A stretch of 64,000 bases of DNA from Crotalaria pallida (GCA_037953625.1 CM075650.1:1738501-1802500), one strand, 5' to 3'. Positions 19,782-32,995 are shown, counted from the first letter of the stretch. Program-made: numbers and translations. The notes: generated by a model not told the origin, from the letters alone.

Positions 19782-22700
19782 GATTTAGTTTTGGATTCTA
19801 CCTTTTGTGTTTTATTTGTAATCACACTAAGTTCCTATTTGAATGTTTTTGATGAACGTAAATTTTTATGCTTGATGTTATGGCTTGGCTGACTTGTTTG
19901 ATAATCATGATGCTTTGAAATTATTGGATGAGTGATTGTTTGATGACGTGTTTAAGTTATGTATGAATGAACTATCTAATTAATCAAAATGTGTGTTTGA
20001 TTTTGTAATTGGCTTTGAAATGGTTTAGTCTTGATTTAATTAAATGAAAAACCTTGGACTTAATGGATTCTGCCCTTAATTCATTTCACGGTATTAAGTT
20101 TGAAAAAATAAACCGTTTAGGTGTTTATTTTATAACAAAATGTTATACGAACCAAAATATGATTTTTCGGTGTTTTCGGATTTTCTGAAAAGTAATTTAT
20201 GGACTAGTTTAATTGCTGTCTAGACCTTATTTAAGTTGTTTTTCAATCCTAAAAATTTATTTAGTTGGTTTAAAGTTTAAGTTTTAAGTGGTATTTAAGT
20301 CGAGAAAGATTTGAATTGAAAAAGTTTTAACGATTTACGATTTTCCGACGAGAAATAAAAAAAAGAGTTTTCGAAAACGCGTTTTGATCTAAGTAGGACG
20401 ATTATTTAAAATAAGTTTGTAACGTAGTATAGTCTATTTAGTACAAGGTGCGTATAAGTCGAGAAGCGGAACAACTGACTCGTTGGGAAGGAACCGCAAC
20501 GATTTCAGATGCTGGAGTGTGAGGTGAGAGATGCAGTAGGCCTAGGTCATCGTGACGCGTAGACTCAGTTCTAAACTGAGCACATCGAGTCTAATATGTT
20601 ACATGCTGCATTATCATACGTGATGCATATATGCGCTAGATGTTTATCTGTTTTGTTAAATATGTTGCATGAATAATTTTGGTTATGCATTGAAATTCTC
20701 TGTGAACGTATTGTTGAGTATATTTTGTTCTGTCTGAAAAGTTGAATGTGGAATGATGCGAATTATGAGAAAGAGTGAGAAATTAAAGAGATATGATTGA
20801 GAAAGAGATAAAACATAACGTGAATAAGATTGTGAAAGAAATGAGTTATGAGACGAAGGAATTGTAAAAGTGGAATGCGATTTTATGTGGTAATGAGAAA
20901 GAGTAAGACTTGAGATGTATGAAAAGAAATAAGATGAATGAGTTGCAAAAGATGTGAAGAGCTGAGATTTGAAAGAAAAGGTGATTGAAAGTAAGAGGAT
21001 GAAAAGAGATGTGATTGAATAGAGATGTAATTCCTCGTCCATGTTTTTGGGAAGAAGCTTAGTGTTGAGTTGAGCTTGCTCCTCCATTAACACTCACCCA
21101 AAAACGTGATTTTTGAAAAAGGTTTTTTTGGAAAGAGATTTTGAAAGAGCTTTTGTGAAAATAATATTTTGTGAAAGTTTTTGGAAACAGTATATTTGAA
21201 AAAGTTTGTGAAAGGATTTTTGAAATAAGGCTTCTGAAAAGGTTGTGTGAAGTAAAAGTTTTTGTGAAATCATGTTTTCGAAAAAGTTTTGCGAAAAGAG
21301 ATTTTGAGAAAGACGAGGAAAAGATGTTGAGAATGTTGATGAGATGAGATGAGAAAGAGTATGTGATTTGTGATGATGAGATGAAAGTGATATGAGGCAT
21401 GAGGCCATTGAGATTTAGGGGGAACAGATTGCGATTAGTGGTCGGGCTTCGTTGAAGGGATGCACCAAGGACGAGCCGACTGTTAGGATTAAGCCGTTTA
21501 ATTAAAACTCAAATATTTAAAAGACTTAAAAGACATTTATATACGTGGTGAGGTATGAGTGTCGTATCGAGGTAGTGGAGAGGAAGATACTATGGGTATC
21601 TGCGGATACTCAGGTGGAGATTGCAGGAGGGGAGGGTAAGGACGGTGAAACGTCAAGCCTAGAGTATATTTCTAGGCAGAACGAATCCCACATGTGGTGC
21701 ACTAACGTGGTGGGGACTGGGTCTAATACCGTGGTAAGTTCCGCATCGCGAACTAGAAATTATACTGTCGCCCCCTCGATGCAAGTCTAGAACAGTGAGA
21801 AGGACTGGAACGGGGCATTTGTTTTTGCCGCTGAGAGCGTGCATTGTTATTATGTGAATTATGATTATGATTTGAGGTAGGGCCTCCTGGTCTGGGACCA
21901 TTTGTTTGTGTGACAGCTGTCGTGCCCGCGTGGTAAAGGTCCTGTACTCCTGTTTGCTTCCGACTAGGTTGGGTGGATGACCGAGGAGATGTAGACGTGT
22001 GCGAGCTCAATGATGTTTTCCCCCTCATCATTGATGCTAACCGTTTGATAAGATTTATTAATGATAAAAAAGATTATAAGAAAGAAAACAATAAGAAGTT
22101 ATGAAGAGATTGAGAAAGATGCAAAGAGGAAAAGTATAAGTATTGTTGGAAAGATGGAGAAAGGTGTTGAAAAGGTGTGAACACATGAAGGCTTGTGATG
22201 CCAAGTGAAGAGATGTGTGTTTTGATGGTTTATGATTTCGTATGCTTTATTTATAAGTGTTTCTTATGTGCTTGCGTGAGTATATTTGTCATGTGCATAG
22301 CATGAGTAGTTGTTAACGCATTAGTCTTATATTTTTATTCTGAGTATTCTTTTTATACGAAGTCGTTAGTATTCTGTCTGGTCATGTTGTACTTCGGGAA
22401 TACTGACCATCTCTCCTACCATGTTGTCGTGTCGGGTTACTCCGATATTGCAACGGGTAGATGGTCGACCCTGTAGTAGGATCGGTACTTTCGTCTCGAT
22501 GCAACTTCGGCAGTGGGCTTCGGCAGTGGGCTTCGGCGAAGAAGAGTAGAGGTCAAGATTAGTAATAGGTAATTTCGTTGAGCACTGTACCCTTGCAACT
22601 ACTTGGTTACATTTTCGTATCATTCTGAACCCCGCTTGAATTTTATTGAGAATGGTTTTAAGAAACAAGATTTAAATTTTTTTTCCCAAATTAGTTTTGT

Positions 22701-22928
22701 GAAGCTAAGTTACCAAGCGCGATGTTAAGTAACATCTCGGTTTGGAACTTGACTTGTGATGTGCGACATGAGAACGTTATTTAATTTCAATTAAGTTACT
22801 GAAATGATTCTGGAACGTAAAGGTTCTGATGCCCATGTCACCTTGCAAAAAAAAAAAATTTCCCAAATTTTTACGATATTTTATTAAAGAGATAAGTGTT
22901 TTCAAGTGGCCGAAATCGGGGTGTTACA
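19782..22928 (+). repeat. LTR-like sequence of family I, right half
   Basis: No gene. It contains a purine-rich tract with many GAGAAAGAG-like words (about 20740-21380), a GC-rich zone with inverted repeats such as GCCTAGA/TCTAGGC (about 21657-21677), a short direct repeat TTCGGCAGTGGGC near 22507-22530, and ends at 22928 with GGGGTGTTACA. Confidence 0.5.
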
Positions 22929-23141
22929 GCTGAGGTATAACATCATATATATATATATATATCATAAGATAAACACCCCACCAGTATCAAAGTAGCAAGT
23001 ATCAAAGTCGAGATAGCAAGTTTTAGTGAAACATATACATAACTAGCTGCTCCAAATAAACCTCACTCTAAGACCTCTCAAAAATATGTACAATATATAA
23101 CAAAGTCAAAATAGAAGTCCCAGACGAGGTCATCCATGTCC

Positions 23142-23687
23142 TCAGCAGCTCCTTTGATCCTCTGCAGCTCTATCCCTAGACCTAGGATCCAAAACATCTA
23201 TGCTATGCAAGCTCCTAGGAACCAGCAGGTCCACCTCGAGTAGAAACAGTAGGCTCGACAGGCACCTCCTCCTCGTCCTCATCCTCAACGGGATCCTCCT
23301 TGACCTCCCCGACTGTGCAGAGACTCCACCACTGGGCCTAGGATATACAGAAGCAGTCCTCTCAAAGTCAGTCGGACCAGGAGAAGGAGTCTCCTCAGTA
23401 ACAACTCTATGTGAAGAAGGATGAGCACGAGTGGCAGATCTAAAACGAAAACTATGAAATCGACGCACTGGTCGAGCCGGGGGTTGTCCTCTATATGAGT
23501 AAAATGGTGGAACATGCATAGTATAGACTATAGGGATCCTAAACCTACGAGGTCGCACCCGAACCAAAGGATTAGGGTGGTAGAGAGTAATCTCCACCTC
23601 CCCCTCAAAGGTGGCTCGATGCTCCTCGTAAGTCCATATACCACTAGGGATAGGGCGTATCTCGATGCAGGCTAGGTATCTGGCCAT
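23142..23687 (-). CDS. LTR-encoded protein of element G, about 181 aa
   Basis: The ATG is at 23687, four bases after an acceptor-like TTTAG. The first ~105 residues align without gaps to the family A protein: ACIEIRP-PSG-W-YE-HRA, EGEVEI, YHPNPL, RPRRFRIPI, YTMHVPPFY and HSFRFR. In one 50-bp stretch I compared, five of eight codon differences are synonymous. After about residue 105 the frames diverge: this copy becomes Ser/Arg-rich, whereas the same DNA in other frames resembles the acidic tail of family A, so a frameshift in the distal half is likely. Confidence 0.6.
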   Translation of the reverse strand: MARYLACIEIRPIPSGIWTYEEHRATFEGEVEITLYHPNPLVRVRPRRFRIPIVYTMHVPPFYSYRGQPPARPVRRFHSFRFRSATRAHPSSHRVVTEETPSPGPTDFERTASVYPRPSGGVSAQSGRSRRIPLRMRTRRRCLSSLLFLLEVDLLVPRSLHSIDVLDPRSRDRAAEDQRSC

Positions 23688-23904
23688 CACCTAAACAGGG
23701 CATAGGGAGTAAGTATACACATATACATAATCAATAAAGACTAAAATACAAACACAAGTATATCATGGACAGACAATAATGCAAGTACATATGAGCACAC
23801 CAATTTTCAACATTATATCTCTTATAATGCAAGTGGCATGATGCATGATTTCCATCCACAACTGAGGCCTCCAATACTAATCCATCTCGGACGTCCATCC
23901 AATA

Positions 23905-24125
23905 CACCAATGTGTTCCCAGAACACTAACATACGTTCCCAGAACGTATGGCAAACCATACTTGGAAAAACAAACATCATTCCAAGAGTGTGCATTACGT
24001 TCCCAGAACGCATAAAAATACCATGTCCCAGACATTGGCCACATTCCCAGAATGTGTCATCAAGTAGGTTACATCAATTTGGTACTCCCAGAGTACCCTC
24101 CTCATATTCCCAGAATATGACAATC
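23905..24125 (-). other. Hairpin array with fixed loop and variable stems (G)
   Basis: On plus the units read stem-CCA-stem: GTGTTC/GAACAC (23912), ATACGTTC/GAACGTAT (23931), then CACATTC/GAATGTG, GGTACTC/GAGTACC and CATATTC/GAATATG. The core TCCCAGA (TCTGGGA in element sense) is constant while the flanks differ from unit to unit yet stay self-complementary. Confidence 0.8.
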
Positions 24126-24392
24126 GTTTCTTGCCAACCTATTTTCCATTCTCTATGAATGAATGCACAATTACTAAGGTTGGTTTTTTATCTTTAAATT
24201 TAATTATTGTGATTTAGAAATATCTCAAACTCTCCTTTGAATGATTGATTTGAGGTATAACCTTTGACATGAAAATTCATCCTTGAATTAACTTAAAAAC
24301 ATGCCATTATACTTGGATTGGGAAAAACTAAGCCAATGGTATCAAACTTTTCACTTAAAAGACTTAACTTTTATTTTTCAGTTTCAGGTACT

Positions 24393-25876
24393 AACCGGTT
24401 ACAGTTTCAGACTAACCGGTTAGAATTACAGACCTGAACCTACTAACCATTGCAATTCAGAAAACCCTTTTCTTGAATTCTCTACCCAATCCATAACAGA
24501 GTCTTAGCATTGTTATATACCTCAAATCCAACTGATTTCATCATTAAAAAATCTAAATCACAATCCAATTCCAATTTAGCATAATTTCCACTTGAAATTA
24601 ACTTTTAACATTAAGGCATTGACTCCTCAATTACAATCTGAAACAAACAGTGTTCATTGACATGATTTCAGATTGATTTCAAATGAAATTAGAGTATAGA
24701 CTTGAGTGCAAATGGTAAGAACACTGGGCCAATTTCAGAAAATCATTCTCTTTGAAATCTGACAGTATCTAACCGGTTACAGATTCAGAATAACCGGTTA
24801 GATTCTGCAGTATGTACACCGCAAAAAGGGATTTTGCATACCATTTTCTACCATGCTCAAATCTAACCAATTTCAGTCAGAAACAGAGTTCACATACCTT
24901 AATATAAACATGTTTAACCACAGAAACATATTCATTTTGCATGCATTCAATTTAGAGCATCAAATTGCATATAACTCAACATAAACACAACTTGATATCA
25001 CAAAACTCGTAATAAGCATTTAGATTCTGTTTCAACCATCAAAATCACTTGCATACATACTACCAAACTTACTCAAAAATAATTGAGCTGCAGAAATGGC
25101 CTCCAAGCCTTTTAACATATTTATGTATTGCCCTTTTGAGTCTTTGTTGACTCAAATCCTAAAACAGATAATTTTAGCCTTAATCTAGTATAAGGTAAAC
25201 TTCTCCCATACCTTTAGGATAGTGTTTGATGATTGTAATCACTGACTTTTGCAAGAAATCCACAAGAACCTCAAACTCTGTCCTCAGCCAACATAAGTTC
25301 AACATGGTTCAAAAACCAGAGATTTTGGTGCATGAAAAGATCATATAATTTGGGGAAAATGGTTAGGACTTGTTGTATGCAACATGCACTAAAGAAACAA
25401 AGTGATTTGAGGTCCAGAGAATGCTTGAGCTTACCAAAATCGAAGCTTGAAGACAGCTCCACGAATTTGAAACAGAGATGATAGATTCATAGCCTCAACT
25501 TTGTGGTTTGATTTCTCCTTGCTCAGGAACTCCCAACTCACAAACTTTATATCTATGTAAAGCCCTTGATTAAAGCTTTACAACAGTGCATCACTCAAAT
25601 CCTAACTCACATGCACTAGGAAGAATCGAAAGGACGAATTCAGGAACCCTAAGAACAGAGTTTCAACACTTAACTCAGAAGATCAACCCAAATTCATCAA
25701 CAATTCGGGTTTTTATAGTGAAATCAAGCTTGCATGCATGAGGACGCATGTTTCCCACTAATCCTGGGCTGAATTCATGGCAATTTGTGGATTAATCAAG
25801 TGATTACTCATCAAAACGCACTAACCCAGTTTCTGGGTTCATCGTCTAACCGGTTACAGGGCATTACTAACCGGTT
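24393..25876 (-). promoter_or_regulatory. Three pairs of AACCGGTT palindromes (G)
   Basis: Starts at 24393/24414, 24771/24792 and 25848/25869, all 21 bp apart. The last pair lies about 270 bp from the LTR start, the same place as the first ACTCGAGT pair in family A and the first AACCGGTT pair in D. Confidence 0.75.
25558..25582 (-). other. Leader stem-loop, element G
   Basis: GTAAAGC pairs with GCTTTAC around the loop CCTTGATTAAA. It is the counterpart of 3246-3272 with a different but still complementary stem. Confidence 0.6.
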
Positions 25877-26192
25877 AGATCAGTGTAAAATTTAAAAATT
25901 AATACTTTTATAACCTTTCCCTCCAAGAATCTTTCTAATATTACATTTAGGTCCTTACCCAAGGACTAAAATGCAATATCTATATTTTTGTATATACATA
26001 GCATATAAAAATACCTTCACCTATTTTTATATTTCAAGGCTAATTAAATACAAAACATAAACTTGGGAAAATTTATATTAATTAATAATAAAACTTTATT
26101 TATTATTAATTTCCTTATTATCCGGGAGACGAAAATTAGGGGTGTTACACTACTCCTCCACTTAAAAGGAATTTCGTCCCCGAAATTCTAAC

Positions 26193-29100
26193 TTACATAA
26201 ACAACTCAGGGTATTCCTGACGCATCTTATCATCTAATTCCCATGTAGCTTCAGACACGTCGGCATTTTCCCAAATGACCTTGACTAACGGTATCTCTTT
26301 TCCCCTAAGCTGCTTAACTTCACGATCTTTTCAGTTGTCTGCTGCACAATTTCTGGTCCAACCACTAAGTTCTCCCCCACTTGAAACCAGCATAGCGGGG
26401 TTTGGCATTTCCTTCCATACAAAGCTTCAAACGGTGCCATTCCGATGCTTGCATGATAATTGTTGTTTTATGTGAATTCTGCAAGAGGTAACACTTGATC
26501 CCAACTTCTCTGCTCTTCAAGTGCACAAGCCCTCAATATATCTTCCAAAGACTGAATGGTTCTCTCCGTTTGACCATCCGTTTGTGGATGATACGCAGAA
26601 CTCAACTTTAAGCTTGTTCCCATAGCGTTATGCAAACCCTTCCAAAATTGTGAAGCAAACCTGGGATCCCGATCCGACACAATACTTGATGGCACTTCGT
26701 GTAGACGAACTACCTCCTTAATGTAGATCTGGGTAAGTTTATTCAAAGGATAGCGCATATTTATCGGAATAAAATGCGCCGACTTAGTCAACCGATCCAC
26801 AATCACCCAGATTGCATCATGATTTGCTGTTGTCTTTGGCAAACCAGATACAAAATCCATTGAGATGCTATCCCACTTCCATTGAGGGATGTCTAAAGGT
26901 TGCAACTGTCCTCCCGGTTTCTGATGCTCTACCTTATATTAGCTTTATGACAAATTAAACATGAAGCCACATACTCCGCGACATCCTTTTTCAAACCAGA
27001 CCACCAAAAAATTTTCTTGAAATCCTGATACATTTTGGTTGATCCAGGTTGCATACTCATCCGACTCTTATGTGCTTCATCAAGAATCAATCTCCTAACC
27101 TCCTGATCTTTTGGTATGCAAATCCTTGTTCTGAAACGAAGGATTCCATCCGTCCCAATCTTGAAATCAGGTTCCTTCCCCTCCGAACCTGACCTCATCT
27201 TTTCAATCAACTCCTCATCTACTTGTTGCAACTCTCGTATTCTTTCCAAGAATTCATTTGTGATCTGCAACATTCCTAGCTTGAAGCTTGATGGTTCCAC
27301 TTGCATCAACAAGCTCAAGTCTCTGAATTCCTCGATCAAAGCTGCTTCCTTCACCATCATTGCACTTATGTGGATTGCTTTTTGACTCAAAGCATCCGCA
27401 ACTACATTCGCCTTACCCGGATGGTAATGGAGTTTAAAGTCATAATCCTTCAAAAACTCCATCCACCTCCTTTGCCTCATATTCAACTCTTTTTGATCGA
27501 ACAGATATTTCAAACTCTTATGGTCACTAAATACTTGGAAAGTAGTGCCATAGAGATGATATCTCCATATCTTTAAGGCAAATATGATCGCAGCTAACTC
27601 CAAATCGTGTGTCGGGTAATTCACTTCATGATTCTTCAACTGTCGTGATGCGTAAGCCACTACTCTTCCTTCTTGTATCAACACACACCCAAGTCCTTGC
27701 TTAGATGCATCACAGTACACCTCAAAACTCTTATGAGGGTCAGGTAAGATTAACACAGGAGATGATGTTAACCTTTCCTTTAACTCTCGGAAACCACTTT
27801 CACACCTGTCGTCCCACACAAACGGTTGATCTTTCCGAGTCTACTTGGTCAAAGGCAATGCAATCTTGGAAAATCCTTTTATAAACCAACGATAGTATCC
27901 AGCCAACCCTAAGAAACTTCTCACCTCAGTCACAGTCTTAGGCTGTTCCCATTTAAACACTGAACTCACCTTTGCTGGATCCACCGCAATTCCTTCCTTA
28001 GAGATTACATGCCCAAGAAACTTTACTTCATTCAACCAAAACTAACATTTCGCAAGTTTGGCGTACAACTGCTTCTCCTTCAGGAACTTCAACACAATCC
28101 TGAGATGTTCTTCATGCTCCTCCGGACTCTTAGAATAGACCAAAATATCATCTATAAACACCACTACAAACAAATCCAGGTATGGTCTAAAGATCCGGTT
28201 CATATAATCCATGAAGATAGCAGGTGCATTAGTCAATCCGAACGACATCACAACGTACTCATAATGACCGTATCGAGATCGAAATGCAGTCTGGGTATAT
28301 CTTCCTCCTTTATCCTGATCTGATGATAGCCCGATCTCAGATCAATCTTTGAAAACACTGCAGCCCCTTTAACTTGATCCATAAGGTCATCAATCCTTGG
28401 CAAAGGATACTTATTTTTTATGGTGACCTTATTCAATTGTCTATAGTCCACACACATTCTCATACTTCCATCCTTCTTCTTTACAAACAGTAGTGGAGCT
28501 CCCCAAGGCGAAACACTTGGCCTGATGATCTATTTATGCAACAACTCCTCTATCTGCTTTTTCATTTCTGCCATTTCTGGTGGTGACATTCTATAAGGAG
28601 CAATAGAGATGGGACCAGCTCCAGGAACTAAGTCAATCCCAAACTCTATTTCTCGCTTTGGAGGTAATCCTGGTATCTCTTCAGGAAATACTTTCGGAAA
28701 TTCCCTTACCACAGGAATTTCTTCTATTGGCCTTGTCTCTCCTTCTCCGGTAGCAAAGAATAAACACATGTAACCTTCGGGTTCAAGGGTTTTATATTGG
28801 ATTGTCTTTCTCTCGCAATTAATGATCACTTGGTTCTTCATCAACCAATCCATACCCAAGATCACATCTAATTGTAACTTAGTGAGACAAACCAGATCTA
28901 CTTTAGAAACACGACCCAAGATTTCAACTTCACACCCTAAGCAAACCTTAGAGGTAAAGATGGGTATTCTAGTAGGGTTATCTATACTAAGATAACAAGG
29001 TGAATCAGAAACAACAAGATTCAACCTACTCACACATTCAGGAGAAACAAAAGAATGTGTAGCCCCAGAATTAAACATAATCATGCAAGGTTGACCATTA

Positions 29101-29970
29101 AGCAAAAAGTTACCTTGCACGAGATTCGGGGTTTGGGTTGCTTCATTACCACTCAGGGTAAACACTTTGCCTTGCACCACATACTTCCCAGTAGATCCTT
29201 TAGCAGGTTCTTTGCAATCATGAGCAAAATAACCTTGCTTTCCACACTTGAAACATCCTCCTGTGGTCCAGCAGACTTGACCATGGTGATAACGTTTACA
29301 CTTATCACAATAAGGAGCATTATTGCGAGACTTGTTCCTGTTATCAATCACAGCCTTGCCCTTGCCTTTGATCTTCTGAGCATATGGACCATTATTCTGG
29401 TGATCAAACCTCTTCTTCCTCTGTGGTCCATAACTCTGTCCACTACTCTTTCCTTGGCTTTCCACCAACTCAGCCTTCTTATCATCTTCATACATTCTGC
29501 ACATATCCACAAGTGCAGGAAAACTCTGAATTTTCTGGTAACTGAAAATAGACTTCAATTCCGGTCTCAGTCCACCTTCAAACTTGACACACTTACTCCT
29601 TTCATCAGGGTTATTCAGGTAGTAGGAAGAATACTTCATCAGCTCCTCAAACCTGGCAGCATATTCTCCTACACTCATATCTCCCTATTTCAATTGCATG
29701 AACTCTACCTCTTTCTTTCTCCTTAAATCTTCTGGAAAGTATTTAAGAAATTTCTCCATAAACACTCCCCAGCTGATTGCTCTTCTCTCAAAGTTCAGCA
29801 ATTTCACCGTATGATCCCACCAATTCTCAGCCTCCTCGTGAAGCATATAAACTGCATATGTTACCTTCTGAGCATCCGAACAGTCTAAAGCTCTGAAAAT
29901 CTTGTTGATCTCATACAACCACTTATTTGCCTCATCAGGTTTGTATCCTCCTTCAAACCTTGGTGGATTG
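26193..29970 (-). pseudogene. gag-pol: Element G gag-pol, decayed, 5' truncated
   Basis: Read on minus from 29970, which lies inside gag (N-terminus missing), to the stop at 26193. Gag has two Cys motifs and a protease DSGA-like NSGA. RT keeps FIDD, RNase H is recognisable and the integrase core is partly present. Stops interrupt it near 29684, 28528, 28041, 27840 and 26468, with frameshifts near 28300 and 26930. The catalytic Asp of protease is Asn (NSGA). A deletion of roughly 350-400 bp removes the end of integrase, joining it out of frame to an intact chromodomain at 26193-26328. No functional polyprotein is possible. Confidence 0.93.
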
Positions 29971-30720
29971 TGTAACACCCTAATAATTACTACCCTTAAT
30001 TCCCAAGTTTAAAAAAATGTGTACTCAAAAATTCCTTTTTAATATAATAAAATCACCCGTCAAACGGACGGAGTTTTGCTTGTTTTTCGGACTAATCCAA
30101 AATTCAACCTGTGATAAACAATTTCAAATAAACAACCAATAGCCAGCAGGGCTTCAGATTATATCTCTAAAACATATCAAGGCCCAAAGGGCTCCAAATA
30201 CATAAGAGTGCATTAATTAATCGGAGTAATAGCGGAAAATACTAAGTTTGAGTGTCATAATCAAAACATATAACTTTGTTAAAACAAAATACACTAAGTC
30301 TCAATCAAAATATACATATTAAATTTACATCCAAATATTATAATAGACTTAGGTCCATATTATATTTCAAACCCAAAACACCCTACTCTCCCTGTAAGGG
30401 AAAGTACTCCTGCTCGGCCGGGGGCTGTGCCTGCTCAATCTCAGCACCTGTAAATGTAAGGGAGTGAGCATTGAACATGAATAGAAAAGCAGTTTCTAGA
30501 TAGACATAACAACTAACCAGGCCAAACACAATTAGCAATTTATTCACATAAATACCAATTCATCGCAAGCATACCATATTTTCCAATTCCATTAATTTAT
30601 AAATGTCGGTTCCCTTTTTAATTAGTTCCTTTCCACCATATGGTTCCCTTTTATTTGTTTTTCCCCGTTCACTTTGGGTAGCATTAGGATGTTCTTGATC
30701 ATCTCAAAGATCAGAACTCC
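29971..30720 (-). repeat. LTR fragment of family H, related to element E
   Basis: Terminus TGTAACACCC at 29971. It shares CGTCAAACGGACGGAG and the CTACTCTCCCTGT..GTACTCCTGC segment with E LTRs in the same order. It interrupts or truncates G gag. The right end is not sharp. Confidence 0.65.
30383..30447 (-). CDS. Short post-acceptor exon (family H)
   Basis: Minus strand: an acceptor-like TTACATTTACAG is followed by a 21-codon open segment ending AEQEYFPLQGE and a stop at 30383. The E copies end AEQEYSPSQGE in the same frame. It is too short to stand alone and would need an upstream exon with a start codon. The position in the LTR equals that of the family A ORF. Confidence 0.35.
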
Positions 30721-32213
30721 GTAGTTATTCGTCAATATACGTAACGACAATTGTTTGTGTGTGTGTTTGGCCGGACGACGTTGAGACAATAACTCTTGTT
30801 TGTGTGATTCTCTGTTTATGATTTATCTGTATTATATTTCATGAGTATTATATTTATTTGCTTTGAATTATGTTATATCCTGAGCAGTTTTGTTTATCTG
30901 CTTTGAATAATGATGTATCATGAAGGAAATTGATGAAATGAATACTATGCTGAATATCATGTGATATCCGATTGATTCTGGAAAAGAGAATTGTTATCTT
31001 GAAAGTAAAAAAATTGAAAAGTAAGCTTTGCTTGTATCGTCTAAAGTAATAGTATACAGTGATGGTGCAACATAGCACAGATAACCTTGTGATGTATATC
31101 CCCAATCGCACTGTCTTCGGACGTGCTTGATTTTAAGTAGTTGGCCACGTGAATGAAGTGTCGTGGTTGTAAGTGTGACACCCTTGTTTTATATATTGAA
31201 AATAATAAATATTTCCAAATATAGAATACTTGCTATCCAAAAATTTGGTCTAGAAATTTTTTCCTTTTTAACTTATACTTGCTCAATTATAAACACATTT
31301 AACCTTGACAAATAATTTGAATTCGGCTTAATAATACCTTAATTACAAAAGCCTCTTGAGACAATTCCTTTTTAATATAATAAAACATATCCGTAGTGTT
31401 GATTAAAAACATATTAATTGTCTCTTGAGCTTAATCGGATTCGTAGAATATAAACTTATTTGTCGAATCCTTTTTAACCAAAATCAGAGTATGCGGAAGT
31501 AAAAATAATACTTGTGGGGCACTGCTGATGTAACATCCCGCGTTTTTCTGGCTAGGACGAATAAAATTTATTAAAGAAAAAGTTTTGAGTAATCGTTTTA
31601 GAAAGAGCTTTCAATGAATATTTTATTCGACTTCGAAGTAAAGTGTCTATTGTGACACCCTTCCGGATTACCCAAATATAATAAAGTAATTAAGCTTTTA
31701 TATTGGATAATGTATGGACTTGTGAGTGTTAAGAAAATAGGGAAAATAAGATTTTCTTTCAAAGCGGGTGCACAAATCGTCATTTGGAATTCTTGGAGAA
31801 TAAACTTTAAACCATTTCAAAACATTTGTATCGAGTTCGGCGATCACTAAAACCTTTTCACAAATAGGGTAACATTCGCTCCTTGGAAACCTCTTTGTAT
31901 CATACAAGTAATCAAAGTTACCCATGCTTTGTTCGATAAAATTAATGCCATCAAATAATATTTATAGCCGAGCTCTTAAATAGATTAAATTAGATAAGCG
32001 GAAATCATCAGACTATGCAGTCACTAGTAATATAAACATAGGTTTTATATATAGTAAAAGTCATAAATACATAGTCTCATCATCATGTCTCCAAGATCTC
32101 AAAATACAAGTCCATAATCTGATCTACATAGTAATATGACCAAAACCCTAGAGTATTCCAAAAGTATATCTGCAATATGTGTACATAATCAAAATAGAAA
32201 CTCCAAGGGTGGT
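30721..32213 (-). repeat. Mosaic of LTR ends; no gene
   Basis: Three further LTR termini are visible: TGTGACACCC at 31174, TGTAACATCCCG at 31529 and TGTGACACCC at 31651. From 31651 to 32213 the minus strand matches the last ~560 bp of the family A LTR, cut by element E at 32214. 31174-31528 carries the TCCGC motif at 31483. 31529-31650 resembles the LTR start at 63932. The order suggests repeated insertion and truncation at LTR edges. Confidence 0.6.
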
Positions 32214-32691
32214 TGTAACACCTAAGTTTATTTACCCTTTTATACCCTTAATTAAAAATAGCAACTTGAAAATTTCATTTTAAACTTATAAATTGATTAG
32301 TAAAAACTTAGTTATTTTTAATTCATAAGAAAATCTCCCGTCAAACGGACGGAGTTTCGTTTGTTTTTAAGACTTTTCCAAAATTTCTATTTTCCTGCAA
32401 CCTGATAAATAACATATTTTTAAATTTCAAAGCAAGCAGGGCTATTCACATATATATATCCACTAGCGCATCTTCGTGCACGCATCAGAAACAAGTTTAA
32501 AACATCAGAATCTAGTCATCAGAGTTAGCGGAATATAAACAAGTTAGGAAAACAGTTTTTCCCAAAAATAGACTCCTTTCCCAAAAGGAGTCGTCCTGGG
32601 CCCCCAAAAGCTATTTACATTTTTATACAACAAAAAGGATTCACATCATCGGGCCCAGGACATTCCCATGTCCTATTTAATAATAAGTGAC

Positions 32692-32756
32692 CTACTCTCC
32701 CTGTGAGGGAGAGTACTCCTGCTCGGCCTGATCTTGTGCAAACTCTTCCTCAGTAC
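32692..32756 (-). CDS. Short post-acceptor exon, element E 3' LTR
   Basis: Follows an acceptor-like CCCCATAG. Open for 21 codons, acidic (EEEFAQDQ) and ending AEQEYSPSQGE then TAG. The identical segment is at 38147-38211 in the other LTR. It is conserved in frame with family H (30383-30447), where substitutions keep the pattern E-AQ-AEQEY-P-QGE. Confidence 0.38.
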
Positions 32757-32995
32757 CTATGGGGATAGAAAGGAGTGAGTATTACACATAAAATGGGGAG
32801 GCAGTTTCCAATTAAGACATATTGCGGCACTAAGCCATATGCATATAACAATTCAATCACAACATCATAAATAAGAGTCAATTCACCACAATTCAATTTC
32901 AAGTATTCGTTAGTTTCTCAGATCAATTTTTATTTAACATTTCTTAAGTCTTCCATTCCATGTATTTTAATCATATTAATATTCTTTTTATCTGT

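Larger units (their letters stand above)
22929..26149 (-). repeat. Element G LTR (truncated at its 3' end)
   Basis: On the minus strand it starts at 26149 with TGTAACACCCCTAATTTTCG, directly after a polypurine tract (26150-26170), so it is the 3' LTR of G. At 22929 it abuts the terminus of family I and lacks its own last few hundred bases. It has the family architecture: AACCGGTT pairs, leader hairpin, donor-like sites, hairpin array, acceptor-like CTGTTTAG and an ORF. Confidence 0.85.

Noticed and set aside
29055..29726. 223-codon plus-strand frame
   Set aside because: It is antisense to the gag/protease of element G, which is clearly the coding strand.
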